The notes beneath the pieces were generated by a model. That model had not been told where the DNA came from. It worked only from the letters and a program-made list of their open reading frames with translations, and did not search any database. A stretch of 64,000 nt of DNA. It comes from SIG565 sp045650565. Lineage in GTDB: Bacteria; Bacillota; Clostridia; Oscillospirales; Acutalibacteraceae. Position 1 is the first letter of the stretch. The number at the start of each line of letters is the position of its first letter. A program made the translations under genes and the position numbers. Positions 33,601 through 43,098 of this stretch are shown in pieces. Location: the NCBI GenBank assembly GCA_045650565.1, contig JAZRRG010000048.1:1-64000 (forward strand), in the 5' to 3' direction.

Positions 33601-33634
33601 AAAACAGTGTTTTGAAATTCAAAACACTGTTTTT
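33601..33634 (-). terminator. Terminator after the LOG-family gene
   Basis: AAAACAGTGTTTTGAA pairs with TTCAAAACACTGTTTT, a long AT-rich stem, with flanking T/A runs. It separates the LOG gene from lon. Confidence 0.8.
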
Positions 33635-33636
33635 GG

Positions 33637-34218
33637 CTAACCATCCTTTAAATCTCTTACCGTAAGGTCGGTGCGAGGTGTTGCCTCGATATAAGCGAAC
33701 AATTCTTCAAGGTTATCGGACAAGAAAAATAACTCCATACAGTTTTCCCTAATAAAGTTCTTATTTGTGGCTGCCGAAATTGCCTCGACAATTTCGTTAT
33801 AATAGCCGTTTATGTTATACATTGCTATTGGTTTGTTGTGTCGACAAAGCTGTTTGAGGGTTAAAATTTCGAAAAATTCCTCAAATGTACCGATACCTCC
33901 CGGTACTATGATAAATGCATCAGCATTATCTTCCATTATTTGCTTGCGCTCACGCATTGTATTGGGCTCGATAAGTTCATCACAATTATCATAAATCGCT
34001 TCGATTTTTTCATCACCGAAAAATTTAGGAATAACGCCCAAAATGTGACCACCACCACTTTTGACTCCTCGTGCCGCCGCACCCATAAGTCCGTTACCGC
34101 CGCCGCCAAAAACCAATGAGTGTCCACGCTTTGCCATCTTTTCACCCATAATTTCAACAAGTCGGATATACTCGGGATCAATCGTCGGAGATGCTGCTCC
34201 GTATACACATATTCTCAT
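33637..34218 (-). CDS. LOG family protein (cytokinin riboside 5'-phosphate hydrolase-like)
   Basis: The 193-residue Rossmann protein is of the TIGR00730/LOG family. Those tested remove ribose-5-P from adenine-type nucleotides (AMP, cytokinin ribotides), and many work in purine clean-up. The motif PGGIGTFEEFFEILT (~residue 105) and the upstream GGGNGLMGAAARG and MRERK are intact. Single gene behind the ABC exporter gene. Distinct from DNA processing proteins of similar fold by its length. Confidence 0.9.
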   Translation of the reverse strand: MRICVYGAASPTIDPEYIRLVEIMGEKMAKRGHSLVFGGGGNGLMGAAARGVKSGGGHILGVIPKFFGDEKIEAIYDNCDELIEPNTMRERKQIMEDNADAFIIVPGGIGTFEEFFEILTLKQLCRHNKPIAMYNINGYYNEIVEAISAATNKNFIRENCMELFFLSDNLEELFAYIEATPRTDLTVRDLKDG

Positions 34219-34254
34219 ATAATCACTCCTTTTTTATTATATGATACTTATTGA

Positions 34255-35970
34255 TTATTCTTCCCTGAATTGTAATTTATATAGTTTTGAATAAATTTGA
34301 TTTTTACTTAACAATTCCTCGTGTGTGCCCTGTTCAATAATTTTACCCTCCGATACAACTGCTATCTCATCAGCATTTTTGATGGTTGATAACCTATGGG
34401 CTACCACAATTGTTGTTCTACCCGCACACAGCTCATCCAAAGAACGCTGAATCAGTATTTCGGTAGTATTATCAAGCGCACTTGTAGCTTCATCAAGTAT
34501 TAAAATCGGTGGGTTTTTAAGAAAGACACGAGCAATGCTTAAGCGTTGCTTTTGTCCGCCAGACAGTCGTACTCCACGCTCACCGATTTCGGTATCGTAG
34601 CCGTTGGGTAAGCTCATAATATAATCGTGAATATTGGCTCTCTTTGCTGCTTCAACAACTTCCTGCTCGGTAGCGTCGGGTCTGCCGTACAAAATATTAT
34701 CACGCATACTGGCGTTAAACAGATAAATATCTTGTTGCACAATACCTATATTTTGGCGAAGTGACTTTACTGTTACCTCGTTTATATCCTGTCCGTCAAT
34801 TAAAATTGAGCCGTTTTCATTTTTATAAAAGCGTGGCAACAAATGGCATATTGTTGTTTTGCCGCCGCCACTCGGACCCACCAAAGCAAATTTTTTGCCC
34901 TTTTCTATTTTAAAACTAACGTCATTAAGTACATCTCGGTCGGCTTCATAACCGTATATTACATTTTTGAAGGTTATTTCTCCCTTGACATCTTGTAAAT
35001 CGATAGCGCCCTCTATGTCCTTTTCGGGCTCGGTATCCATAATTTCAATAAACCGTTCAAAGCCCGTAACGCCGTTTTGATACTGCTCCATAAAGTTAAT
35101 AAGCACGGTTACGGGTGATAAAAACACATTCACCGAAACTATAAAGGTGGCATAATCGGCTAAATTTATACGACCTGCATACAAAAATAAACCGCCCGCA
35201 ATCATTACTATAACATTAAAAATATCGGTAACAAAGGTTGAAAACGAGTGGAATTTGCCCATTGCATCGTATGCTTCATCACGGGCGTGCATAAATTTCT
35301 CATTTCCCACTTCAAACTTTGCTTTTTCAACCTCATCATTGGTAAACGCCTTGGTAACACGAATACCCGAAATACTGCTCTCGAGCGAAGCGTTTATCTC
35401 GGCAAGAGACTGTCGAGAGAGCTTAAAGGCACTACGCATTTTGATACGCAACTTTCCTGCCACCAAAACGAGTAGCGGTACCGCCAAAAACACAATAAGT
35501 GTTAGCGCAATATTGATGGTAGAAAGATAAACAAAGGATAAAATTATTGAAATTGATGAAATGATGATATTTTCAGGACCGTGATGCGCAAGCTCGCTGA
35601 CATCAAACAAATCATTTGTCATACGTGACATAATCTTGCCCGTTTCGTTATCATCATAAAACTTATATGGCAGTGTTTGCAGATGTGCAAACATATCGCT
35701 TCGCATTTGCGCCTGCATTTTAACACCCATCATATGCCCTTTGTACTGTATAAAGTAACTCAGCATCATACGCACAATATAAAGTCCTAAAAGAAGTAAT
35801 CCTAAAAGAACTATCATACGGAAATTTTTATTGGGTATTAACTCATTTAGCATTTTTCGTGTAATTATAGGATACACAATGCTAATGAGAGACAGCAAAA
35901 ACGATGCGCCCATATCAAGTGCAAATATTTTTTTGTGGGGCTTATAATAATTTAAAAATCTTTTTAGCAT
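34255..35970 (-). CDS. ABC transporter, fused permease and ATPase
   Basis: The 571-residue half-transporter has six membrane helices (residues ~1-310) and an ATPase domain: Walker A GPSGGGKTTI, signature LSGGQKQR, Walker B with ILDEATSALD, and the switch His in VAHRLS. Such homodimers export lipids, drugs or peptides; the substrate is not seen. No peptidase C39 domain. It overlaps nothing, but starts one base past the stop of a lipoprotein gene, so the two are in one operon. Confidence 0.93.
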   Translation of the reverse strand: MLKRFLNYYKPHKKIFALDMGASFLLSLISIVYPIITRKMLNELIPNKNFRMIVLLGLLLLGLYIVRMMLSYFIQYKGHMMGVKMQAQMRSDMFAHLQTLPYKFYDDNETGKIMSRMTNDLFDVSELAHHGPENIIISSISIILSFVYLSTINIALTLIVFLAVPLLVLVAGKLRIKMRSAFKLSRQSLAEINASLESSISGIRVTKAFTNDEVEKAKFEVGNEKFMHARDEAYDAMGKFHSFSTFVTDIFNVIVMIAGGLFLYAGRINLADYATFIVSVNVFLSPVTVLINFMEQYQNGVTGFERFIEIMDTEPEKDIEGAIDLQDVKGEITFKNVIYGYEADRDVLNDVSFKIEKGKKFALVGPSGGGKTTICHLLPRFYKNENGSILIDGQDINEVTVKSLRQNIGIVQQDIYLFNASMRDNILYGRPDATEQEVVEAAKRANIHDYIMSLPNGYDTEIGERGVRLSGGQKQRLSIARVFLKNPPILILDEATSALDNTTEILIQRSLDELCAGRTTIVVAHRLSTIKNADEIAVVSEGKIIEQGTHEELLSKNQIYSKLYKLQFREE

Positions 35971-35971
35971 T

Positions 35972-36562
35972 TTAACTTAATGTCCAGTTTTCTGTATCCA
36001 CAAGGTTTATGGCTATTAAGCTATCCTCCATAAATACAAAATCAATTCTTCGGTTTTCGGTTTTACAGGTAAGCGCAGTACAGTTTTCAACCTCGCCGGG
36101 AATAAAATATGCCTGTAAGGAGGTAAGCTCCCGTTCCTCAAACACAACACTATTGAATTTTTCTATTATATCCTGCTTCGTTTCAAAGCCGTGAACCTCG
36201 GTACCAAATGCAGTGCTGAACGAAACAATGGAGGAAATTCCCTTATCCTCCTCACCATTTACATAGTAGTAATAATAATCGCCCACAACAATATTGGTGC
36301 TGTTAGGGTTTTCACGCACATAAATTTCGTGCTCTTGTGTGTGCTCCTCGGCTTCTTCATAATAATTATAATCATTTTTGATTTTTTCAGGGTCAACACC
36401 CAAGACATATGTGGCTTCGGGTATTTTACCCTGATTCATACACGCCACTAAATCATAAGTACTATTACCTTGGTCGGATGACACATCATCCCCATCCTTT
36501 TTACAAGACGCAAGAGAAAGCACCATCAATAATGCCAAAATCAAACATAATAATCTTTTCAT
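35972..36562 (-). CDS. Hypothetical lipoprotein
   Basis: The 196-residue protein has a clear lipoprotein signal: MKRLLCLILALLMVLSLASCKK with the lipobox LASC at Cys20. The mature part is acidic with many Tyr/Glu (residues ~60-110) and no family I recognise; it should sit on the outer face of the membrane. It lies between pncB (10 bases) and the ABC exporter (1 base), so it may serve the exporter, although exporters usually lack binding proteins. Confidence 0.7.
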   Translation of the reverse strand: MKRLLCLILALLMVLSLASCKKDGDDVSSDQGNSTYDLVACMNQGKIPEATYVLGVDPEKIKNDYNYYEEAEEHTQEHEIYVRENPNSTNIVVGDYYYYYVNGEEDKGISSIVSFSTAFGTEVHGFETKQDIIEKFNSVVFEERELTSLQAYFIPGEVENCTALTCKTENRRIDFVFMEDSLIAINLVDTENWTLS

Positions 36563-36572
36563 ATTTTTTCTC

Positions 36573-38018
36573 CTATGCTTTATTTGCCCTGTGCTTTATA
36601 AGCAACTCGTTACGCTGATTCCATAGGTCCTCGGATAAGTCCACATAGTAAGTATGGGGTTTTTCAAAACGCTTAACCTCATCCCAAAGATTACCCACCT
36701 GCTCGGCACGGTAGCGTGAGATTTCGGTAACACTGGGCGACTCGTAAACCTGTTCTCCCTTTTCGAAAACCTTAACCTGCAGCTTTTTAGCCGTAAAGTT
36801 TTCAACCGTTTTTCGTTTCCAGGTGTGCACGGGGTCAAATATTTCGTAGGGCTTGGTATCATCAATTTTTTCGTGGTTAAGTGTAATAACATCGGCTATT
36901 GCCTTGCCCGTTTCATTATCAAAAAGACGCCATGGAATTTTAATTCCGGGTATTGTAATTTTTGCAGTGTTTTCACTAATCTTAATTTTAGGAATTACCT
37001 CTCCGTCCTTTTCAACTGCCGAGAGCTTGTAAACTCCACCGAAAACCGACTCGCTCGAAGCGGTTATAAGCCGTTCGCCCACACCAAAGCTATCAACCTT
37101 TGCGCCCTGCATAATCATATCTCTGATAAGATATTCATCCAAAGAATTGGAAACACAAATTTTACAATCCGAATATCCCGCATCATCAAGCATTTTGCGC
37201 ACCTTGCTAGTAATGTACGTAATATCGCCGCTATCAATTCTAATTCCAAGAGGGCGCTTTCCAAGTGGCTTTAGCACCTCATCAAAAACTCTAATAGCAT
37301 TCGGTATACCCGATTTTAAGACATTATAAGTATCAACCAAAAGCATACAACTATCAGGATAACGCTCGGCATAGGTTTTAAATGCGGTATACTCATCCTC
37401 ATAAAGCTGCACCCAGCTGTGCGCCATTGTGCCTGATGCACGTACTCCAAACTCCTTAGCTGATTTAACACAAGAGGTACCTGTGCATCCGCCGATAATT
37501 GCCGCCCTTGCACCATATACAGCGGCATCATAGCCGTGGGCACGGCGAGCACCAAATTCCATAACTACTCTACCTTGTGCCGCAGTTACAATACGGTTTG
37601 CCTTGGTAGCTATAAGAGATTGATGATTTATGGTTAACAGTACCATTGTTTCCACCATAAACGCCTGTATAGCAGGACCACGCACCGTTAAAATCGGCTC
37701 GGCAGGGAAAATCGGTGTGCCTTCTGGTATTGCCCATACATCGCATTCGAATTTAAAGTCCCTTAAATAATCAATAAATTCATCGCAAAAAAGGTTTAAG
37801 CTCTTTAAATACTCAATATCCTCTTGTGTGAATTTAAGGTTATTAAAGTATTCTATCAACTGTTCAAGACCCGCCATTATGGCGAAGCCGCCCTCATCAG
37901 GTACTCGTCGGAAAAACATATCAAAATATGTTATGGTATCCCTCATATCGCTGGTTAAAATACCATTTGCCATTGTCATTTCATACAGGTCCATTAGCAT
38001 TGTTAAATTTCTATGCAT
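36573..38018 (-). CDS. pncB: Nicotinate phosphoribosyltransferase
   Basis: The 481-residue enzyme makes nicotinate mononucleotide from nicotinate and PRPP, the entry to NAD salvage. Marks: the N-terminal LTMLMDLYEMTMANG, FFRRVPDEGGFAI, the EFGARRAHGYDAA region with the catalytic His, TMAHSWVQL, RIDSGDI, and SNSLDEYLI. Length is that of the Firmicutes type. ATG with GGAGATGG ahead. It heads an operon with the lipoprotein and exporter. Confidence 0.95.
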   Translation of the reverse strand: MHRNLTMLMDLYEMTMANGILTSDMRDTITYFDMFFRRVPDEGGFAIMAGLEQLIEYFNNLKFTQEDIEYLKSLNLFCDEFIDYLRDFKFECDVWAIPEGTPIFPAEPILTVRGPAIQAFMVETMVLLTINHQSLIATKANRIVTAAQGRVVMEFGARRAHGYDAAVYGARAAIIGGCTGTSCVKSAKEFGVRASGTMAHSWVQLYEDEYTAFKTYAERYPDSCMLLVDTYNVLKSGIPNAIRVFDEVLKPLGKRPLGIRIDSGDITYITSKVRKMLDDAGYSDCKICVSNSLDEYLIRDMIMQGAKVDSFGVGERLITASSESVFGGVYKLSAVEKDGEVIPKIKISENTAKITIPGIKIPWRLFDNETGKAIADVITLNHEKIDDTKPYEIFDPVHTWKRKTVENFTAKKLQVKVFEKGEQVYESPSVTEISRYRAEQVGNLWDEVKRFEKPHTYYVDLSEDLWNQRNELLIKHRANKA

Positions 38019-38082
38019 TTTACCATCTCCAAAGAATTTATTACCTTTATTTTACGGCAAAAAGCGATTTATGTCAAATAAA

Positions 38083-38111
38083 AATGAGGAAAGGCGTTGC
38101 CTTTCCTCATT
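38083..38111 (-). terminator. Terminator after groEL
   Basis: AATGAGGAAAGGC pairs with GCCTTTCCTCATT around GTT, and a T-rich tail follows on minus. Thirteen perfect pairs. Confidence 0.9.
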
Positions 38112-38117
38112 ATATTT

Positions 38118-39749
38118 TTAATACATACCGCCCATTCCACCGGGTGTGGGTGCGGCAGCAGGAGCATTATCTTCCTTTTTATTAGCCACAAGCGACTCTG
38201 TTGTAAGCACCATAGCCGCAACACTTGCCGCATTTTCGAGTGCCGAACGGGTCACCTTTGTGGGGTCAACAATTCCCGCAGATATCATATCAGTATATTC
38301 TTCATTGTATGCATCAAAACCGTAGTTGTTTTTGCCGCTAGAAACGATTTTATCAACAATTACACTACCCTCAAGTCCCGCATTTGCGGCAATTTGACGA
38401 ATAGGTGCTTCGAGAGATTTCAGCACAATACTAACACCTGTTTTAGTGTCCCCATCGGTTGTATCAAGTAAAGCAGCAACAGCAGGGATTGCATTAACAA
38501 GCGCTACACCGCCACCCGCAACTATACCCTCTTCAACAGCCGCCTTTGTAGCAGCCAAGGCATCCTCGATACGAAGTTTTTTGTCCTTCATTTCAATCTC
38601 GGTTGCAGCACCAACCTTAACAACTGCAACACCACCCGCAATTTTTGCAAGGCGCTCTTGTAATTTTTCACAGTCGAAGTCAGAGGTAGTTACTTCGATT
38701 TGATTTTTAACCTGAAGTATGCGTGACTTGATTTCCTCGGGGTTACCTGCACCGTCAACAATAATGGTGTTTTCCTTACCCACCTTTACCTGACGTGCAC
38801 GACCCAGCTGCTCAACCGTTGCATCCTTAAGCTCAAGACCAACCTCCTCGGTTATAACGGTACCGCCTGTGAGAATTGCAATATCACGAAGCATTTCTTT
38901 TCTTCTATCACCAAATCCAGGTGCCTTTACCGCAACACAGGAAAACGTGCCACGAAGCTTATTAAGAACGAGTGTTGACAACGCCTCATTTTCGATATCC
39001 TCAGCAATAATAAGCAGTTTTCTGCCTGTTTGAACAATTTGTTCGAGAAGTGGTAAAAGCTCGGCGATGTTAATTATTTTCTTATCGGTTATGAGAATTA
39101 ACGGGTCATCTAAAACCGCCTCCATCTTATCGGTATCGGTTACAAGATATGGAGATAAATATCCCCTATCAAACTGCATACCCTCAACAACCTCGGTATA
39201 GGTCTCGGCTGTTTTAGATTCTTCAACCGTGATAACTCCATCAGCGCTTACCTTTTCCATTGCCTCGGCTATCAATTTACCGATAAACTCATCTCCCGAG
39301 GATACCGCAGCAACACGGGCAATATCTTCACTGCCGCTTACCTTTTGTGAGTTGCCGATAACGGTTTTAACTGCAGTATCAACTGCTAATTTAATACCCT
39401 TTTTAACAACCATTGGGTTAGCTCCTGCTGCAACATTCTTCATACCCTCAAGAATTATTGCCTGTGCCAAAACAGTTGCCGTTGTGGTGCCATCACCTGC
39501 GGCATCGTTTGTTTTTACCGACACCTCTTTTACAAGCTGTGCACCCATATTCTCAAAGGGGTCATCAAGTTCAATTTCTTTAGCAATAGTAACACCGTCA
39601 TTAGTTATAAGCGGAGAACCATACTGCTTATCAAGCACAACATTTCTTCCCTTAGGACCGAGTGTTACCTTAACGGCATCGGCAAGCTTATCAACACCTG
39701 CTTGCAGGGCTTTTCTTGCCTCTTCACCAAAAATTATATCCTTAGACAT
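38118..39749 (-). CDS. groEL: 60-kDa chaperonin GroEL
   Basis: The 543-residue chaperonin folds proteins in a double ring closed by GroES. Start ATG 39749 with GGAGG 8 bases ahead; five codons upstream in frame have no site. Seen: DGVTIAKEIELDDPFENMGAQLV, the ATP-contact AGDGTTTAT, the apical domain, and a C-terminal GGMGGMY tail. Full length. It follows groES by 18 bases in the classic operon. Confidence 0.98.
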   Translation of the reverse strand: MSKDIIFGEEARKALQAGVDKLADAVKVTLGPKGRNVVLDKQYGSPLITNDGVTIAKEIELDDPFENMGAQLVKEVSVKTNDAAGDGTTTATVLAQAIILEGMKNVAAGANPMVVKKGIKLAVDTAVKTVIGNSQKVSGSEDIARVAAVSSGDEFIGKLIAEAMEKVSADGVITVEESKTAETYTEVVEGMQFDRGYLSPYLVTDTDKMEAVLDDPLILITDKKIINIAELLPLLEQIVQTGRKLLIIAEDIENEALSTLVLNKLRGTFSCVAVKAPGFGDRRKEMLRDIAILTGGTVITEEVGLELKDATVEQLGRARQVKVGKENTIIVDGAGNPEEIKSRILQVKNQIEVTTSDFDCEKLQERLAKIAGGVAVVKVGAATEIEMKDKKLRIEDALAATKAAVEEGIVAGGGVALVNAIPAVAALLDTTDGDTKTGVSIVLKSLEAPIRQIAANAGLEGSVIVDKIVSSGKNNYGFDAYNEEYTDMISAGIVDPTKVTRSALENAASVAAMVLTTESLVANKKEDNAPAAAPTPGGMGGMY

Positions 39750-39767
39750 ATAAATCGCCTCCAAAAA

Positions 39768-40052
39768 TTATTCTACAATAGCCAAAATATCGGACTGGCT
39801 GACAATGCTAAATTCCTCGCCATCAAGTTTGACTTCGTTTCCTGCATATTTGCTGACAATAACCTTATCGCCAACCTTAACATACATTTTAACTTCATTT
39901 CCGTCAACTATTCCGCCTGGTCCTACTGCTACAACCTCGGCTATTTGAGGTTTTTCTTGGGCTGCGGAAGATAATATTATTCCGCTTTTCGTGGTTTCCT
40001 CGGCCTCTACAAGCTTTGTAACAACTCTATCAGCCAATGGTTTAATGGTCAT
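39768..40052 (-). CDS. groES: 10-kDa co-chaperonin GroES
   Basis: The 94-residue lid of GroEL. Typical IKPLADRVVTKLVEAEETTKSGIIL with the mobile loop, VGPGGIVDGN, and the C-terminal VSQSDILAIVE. ATG with GGGAGG ahead. A dyad like CIRCE stands near the start of the transcript. Confidence 0.98.
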   Translation of the reverse strand: MTIKPLADRVVTKLVEAEETTKSGIILSSAAQEKPQIAEVVAVGPGGIVDGNEVKMYVKVGDKVIVSKYAGNEVKLDGEEFSIVSQSDILAIVE

Positions 40053-40082
40053 AATAACTGCCTCCCAGTTAGTTTTTTAGAA

Positions 40083-40112
40083 TTAGCGCTCGGTATAATA
40101 GCGTTAAGTATA
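40083..40112 (-). promoter_or_regulatory. groESL promoter with a CIRCE-like dyad
   Basis: TTAGCGCT (40083-40090) and AGCGTTAA (40100-40107) make an inverted repeat with one mismatch around 9 bases, just after a TATACT -10 (40112-40107 on minus). The consensus CIRCE is TTAGCACTC-N9-GAGTGCTAA, so this site has the right arms but is 2 bases shorter and departs in the inner bases. HrcA repression is likely by place and shape, not certain. hrcA is not in the window. Confidence 0.6.
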
Positions 40113-40155
40113 TTTTAATCTTTTTTTTGGAAAAATCAAGCATATATAGCAAAAA

Positions 40156-41073
40156 TTATGTATTTATTAACATTTTATTCGCAAATGACTTTGGTAATAC
40201 AAATTTTACCGCTTTCTTTACTATTTTAAACTTCACGTGTTTTTTTTGCATTATTTCACCATCAAGATTTACAGGAAACGGCTTATCTGCATAAATCTCC
40301 ATACTTTGACAGTTTCCCATTTCACAAAAATCGAATTTTTCCTGTGTCCCACTCGAATAGGATTTCAAAAATGGTACTACCTTTAATTTTGATACAGTAT
40401 CTACTATTGTGAAATCAAGTTTTTGGTCAAACGGCGTGGCTTTTGGTGCACTAATATATCCGCCGCCATAAACAGGGCCGTTAGCGCAAACTGCAAAAAG
40501 TACATTTTTGCTAATTTCGGGTTCATCATCTATTTTAATGTTTAAATCAAGTCCTATTTTGCCGAGAAACAGCTTTATAATAGCAAGGGTATACGCCAAC
40601 TTACCCGTTACAAAGGGGATTTTTTTGAATTTTTGCATACGCTCAGCCACTATGGCATCCATACCTACCGAACATTGATTTATACAATACATATCATCGG
40701 CTTTTATAAGGTCGAGCTCTACCGCTACACCATCACTTATTTCTTCAATATCAAAAAACAGCTCCTTTTGACCAAAGAACTTCAAAAAGTCGTTTGCGGT
40801 GCCGCACGGAATAACTCCGATTTCTACATTTTCATAACCAACAGCACCGTTAAGAACCTCAAAAAAGGTACCCTCGCCGCCACAGGCAAAAATGCGTAAT
40901 GCATCTCCCGTTTTTGCTTGATTTTCAGCAATTTCACGAGCTTCTCCCTTATAGCTTGTTACATAAACGGTATAGTTTTCGATATCCTTAAAATACTCTT
41001 TAATTTTGGGTATTATCGCTTCGGGTCCTTTGCCCTTACCTGCTACGGGGTTAATTATAAATACATATCTCAT
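40156..41073 (-). CDS. Diacylglycerol kinase family lipid kinase
   Basis: The 305-residue protein has the DAGK/YegS fold. ATP motif FIINPVAGKGKGPEAI at the N-terminus, ACGGEGTFFEVLNG (GGDGT-type loop) near residue 66, and GVIPCGTANDFLKFFG near 90. Such kinases phosphorylate diacylglycerol, as in DgkB, to recycle the lipid left from wall teichoic/LTA synthesis; which lipid this one uses is not seen. Note GGEGT in place of GGDGT. Single gene 15 bases upstream of nothing else on its strand. Confidence 0.88.
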   Translation of the reverse strand: MRYVFIINPVAGKGKGPEAIIPKIKEYFKDIENYTVYVTSYKGEAREIAENQAKTGDALRIFACGGEGTFFEVLNGAVGYENVEIGVIPCGTANDFLKFFGQKELFFDIEEISDGVAVELDLIKADDMYCINQCSVGMDAIVAERMQKFKKIPFVTGKLAYTLAIIKLFLGKIGLDLNIKIDDEPEISKNVLFAVCANGPVYGGGYISAPKATPFDQKLDFTIVDTVSKLKVVPFLKSYSSGTQEKFDFCEMGNCQSMEIYADKPFPVNLDGEIMQKKHVKFKIVKKAVKFVLPKSFANKMLINT

Positions 41074-41088
41074 TTTAACTTCCCATTT

Positions 41089-42219
41089 CTATTTCATATA
41101 CATAAAATATTGGCATTTTATCATACCGTTATAAAATTTACGGCGCTTGTCAGCCACTGTGCCAAAAAATTTTTCAAATTCATCGTGAGGACTGATTATA
41201 CCGTATTTTTGCCCATCACCACGCTCGAAAACACCACCCATAATCTTATATAAGCGCTCCGCCTCGTTTACATCGAGAAGGCGTTCTCCATAGGGTGGAT
41301 TTGTAATGGTAAGACTACGCCCCGATGCCGCCTTATAATCCTTTATATCGGAAACATACGCCTTTACATACTTTTCAACTCCCGCTTTTTTTGCGTTTGC
41401 CAAGGTTAATTCAACACAATTTTTATCAATATCGAATCCGGTTGCTGTGAAATCAATATCGTGGCGAATAGAATCGAGTGCCCTCGTCCTTTCCTCTCGC
41501 CATACCTTATCGGGTATAAATGAAAATCTTTCGGCTGCAAAATTGCGATTTAGTCCGGGTGCTATGTGTGCCGCATGAAGTGCCGCCTCTATAAGAATTG
41601 TACCCGAGCCGCAAAATGGGTCAAAAAGTATAGTGTCGGGAAAAATTCTTGATGTATCGCACATTGCCGCCGCCAAGGTTTCTTTTAGCGGTGCATCATT
41701 CGACTTACGGCGGTATCCCCTCTTATGCAGTCCCTCACCCGAGGTATCTATCATAACTGTTACCTCATTTTTCATTATTGAAAAACGAATTTTATATTCG
41801 GAACCCGTTTCACTAAACCAGGAAACTTTATATTTTTCTTTGAGCCGTTCAACAACGGCTTTTTTTATGATGGACTGACAGTCAGGTATGCTGAAAAGCT
41901 GCGAATTAAGACTCCATCCGTTTACGGGAAATGCATCATCAATACCGATAAACTCCTCCCAAGGCAGCGCCCTTACGCCATCAAAAAGCATTGTAAAATC
42001 GGTGGCTGTAAACTGACCGACATTTATAAGCACACGCTCGGCATAACGGGAGTTAATATTTACAAAAGCAATGGTGCTGCAGTCGCCCGAAAACAAGACT
42101 CTGCCGTTTTCGGCACGAACATTTTCAATTCCAAAGCGACCAAGCTCCTTGGCTAATATACCCTCTATTCCAAAAAGGCAAGGTGCTACCATATTGTATT
42201 TGCCAGAACACATTACCAT
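41089..42219 (-). CDS. THUMP-domain rRNA methyltransferase (RlmL N-terminal type)
   Basis: The protein has a THUMP domain (to ~residue 150) and a Rossmann methyltransferase domain: FDPFCGSGTILIEAALHA, DIDKNCVELTLANAKKAG, and the catalytic NPPYGERL that methylates N2 of guanine in 23S rRNA. The frame continues upstream to a TTG inside a terminator hairpin, which is not a start. ATG 42219 (377 residues) or the ATG 6 bases later, with GGAGG ahead, is right; spacing favours the later one slightly. Related to B. subtilis YpsC. Confidence 0.88.
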   Translation of the reverse strand: MVMCSGKYNMVAPCLFGIEGILAKELGRFGIENVRAENGRVLFSGDCSTIAFVNINSRYAERVLINVGQFTATDFTMLFDGVRALPWEEFIGIDDAFPVNGWSLNSQLFSIPDCQSIIKKAVVERLKEKYKVSWFSETGSEYKIRFSIMKNEVTVMIDTSGEGLHKRGYRRKSNDAPLKETLAAAMCDTSRIFPDTILFDPFCGSGTILIEAALHAAHIAPGLNRNFAAERFSFIPDKVWREERTRALDSIRHDIDFTATGFDIDKNCVELTLANAKKAGVEKYVKAYVSDIKDYKAASGRSLTITNPPYGERLLDVNEAERLYKIMGGVFERGDGQKYGIISPHDEFEKFFGTVADKRRKFYNGMIKCQYFMYMK

Positions 42220-42255
42220 ACATCCTCCATTTGACTTATCTTTATGTTTAAAAAA

Positions 42256-42277
42256 GGCAGACAAAAACTTGTCTGCC
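42256..42277 (-). terminator. Terminator after the S1 RNA-binding gene
   Basis: GGCAGACAA pairs with TTGTCTGCC around AAAAC, and the minus strand then has TTTTTT. Confidence 0.85.
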
Positions 42278-42284
42278 GCTTTGT

Positions 42285-42716
42285 TTATTTCATCCCACGC
42301 TTAGTGCGGTTAGCATCAGGATTTTTGCGCTTTAAATCCGAGAATTTTTCCTCGCTTGTTTGCTTAAAGCGATTCATCATTTCCTCAAATGATGCCGGCT
42401 CGGTTTTTTGAGCGCCCCATACAAAAGAGCTATCGGGCTTTGGCTGTGCTATGGGCCTTGGACGACGTGTAGGTTTTACATCCTCCATAGCCCGTTTAAT
42501 GCTGAGACTTATCTTTCCATCATCAGAAATAGCAAGCACCTTCATTTTCACAACATCATTTACCTTTACGTGCTCACGAATCTCACTAACAAAGGTTTGT
42601 GCAACCTCGGATATATGCACCATTCCTGTTTTTAAATCACCTAAATCAACAAAAACGCCGAAATTAGTAATCCCTGTAATTTTACCTTCTACAATCTGAC
42701 CGACAGAAAGCTCCAT
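42285..42716 (-). CDS. yabR: S1 domain RNA-binding protein, YabR-like
   Basis: The 143-residue product starts at ATG 42716 (MELSVGQIVEGKITGITNFG), with AAGGGGGAAAAGGG just ahead; the frame runs 48 codons further but overlaps divIC. A single S1 domain (1-~72) has GVFVDLGDLKTGMVHISEVA and KVLAISDDGKISLSIKRA; the rest is a basic, disordered tail (PTRRPRP...). General-stress/RNA-binding protein 13 type. It lies in the divIC-yabQ-yabP block seen in many Firmicutes. Confidence 0.88.
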   Translation of the reverse strand: MELSVGQIVEGKITGITNFGVFVDLGDLKTGMVHISEVAQTFVSEIREHVKVNDVVKMKVLAISDDGKISLSIKRAMEDVKPTRRPRPIAQPKPDSSFVWGAQKTEPASFEEMMNRFKQTSEEKFSDLKRKNPDANRTKRGMK

Positions 42717-42759
42717 AAAAGCCCTTTTCCCCCTTGAAATGTAACCCGAACTATGCCCT

Positions 42760-43047
42760 TTAGTTGCCTGAATTGTCAACATAAACCTGCTCATCAACGT
42801 AGACATAGCCCAAACGCTCTCTTGCAGCTTTTTCGACAATCTCTTTTTCGGAGCCGCCAAGCAATGCAGTTAATTCATCAATTTGTGCACTAATCTCGTT
42901 ACGGCGTTCCTCTAAAAGCTTAAGCTCACTCTTTTTACTAACCAATTCTCCCCAAAGTCCACAAAGGGTTATTATCATATAAACTGACACTGCAAAGACT
43001 GCGATACGCCATATAATACTACCGCTGTTTTTTTGTGCGTTTTTCAA
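42760..43047 (-). CDS. divIC: Septum formation initiator, DivIC/FtsB-like
   Basis: The 95-residue bitopic protein has a short cytoplasmic head, one helix (~residues 12-32), a coiled coil (SKKSELKLLEERRNEISAQIDEL) and the ending EKAARERLGYVYVDEQVY, which is the signature of the DivIC/FtsB family. It joins FtsL and DivIB at the septum. In the yab block it is the usual gene next to yabQ. Confidence 0.9.
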   Translation of the reverse strand: MKNAQKNSGSIIWRIAVFAVSVYMIITLCGLWGELVSKKSELKLLEERRNEISAQIDELTALLGGSEKEIVEKAARERLGYVYVDEQVYVDNSGN

Positions 43048-43098
43048 TGCAACCTCACCTTTCAGAACTTTTTACAATTTTCTTTCAGTATACACTAT

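Noticed and set aside
39229..39753. A 174-residue plus-strand frame opposite groEL
   Set aside because: Its Ser/Ala/Thr-rich composition is the usual shadow of a highly conserved gene; no ribosome site.
42220..42264. TTG 42264 as the start of the RNA methyltransferase
   Set aside because: The TTG lies in the stem of the preceding terminator and has no ribosome site.
42717..42860. A 48-codon N-terminal extension of the S1-domain protein
   Set aside because: It overlaps divIC in another frame, and the ribosome site is at the inner ATG.
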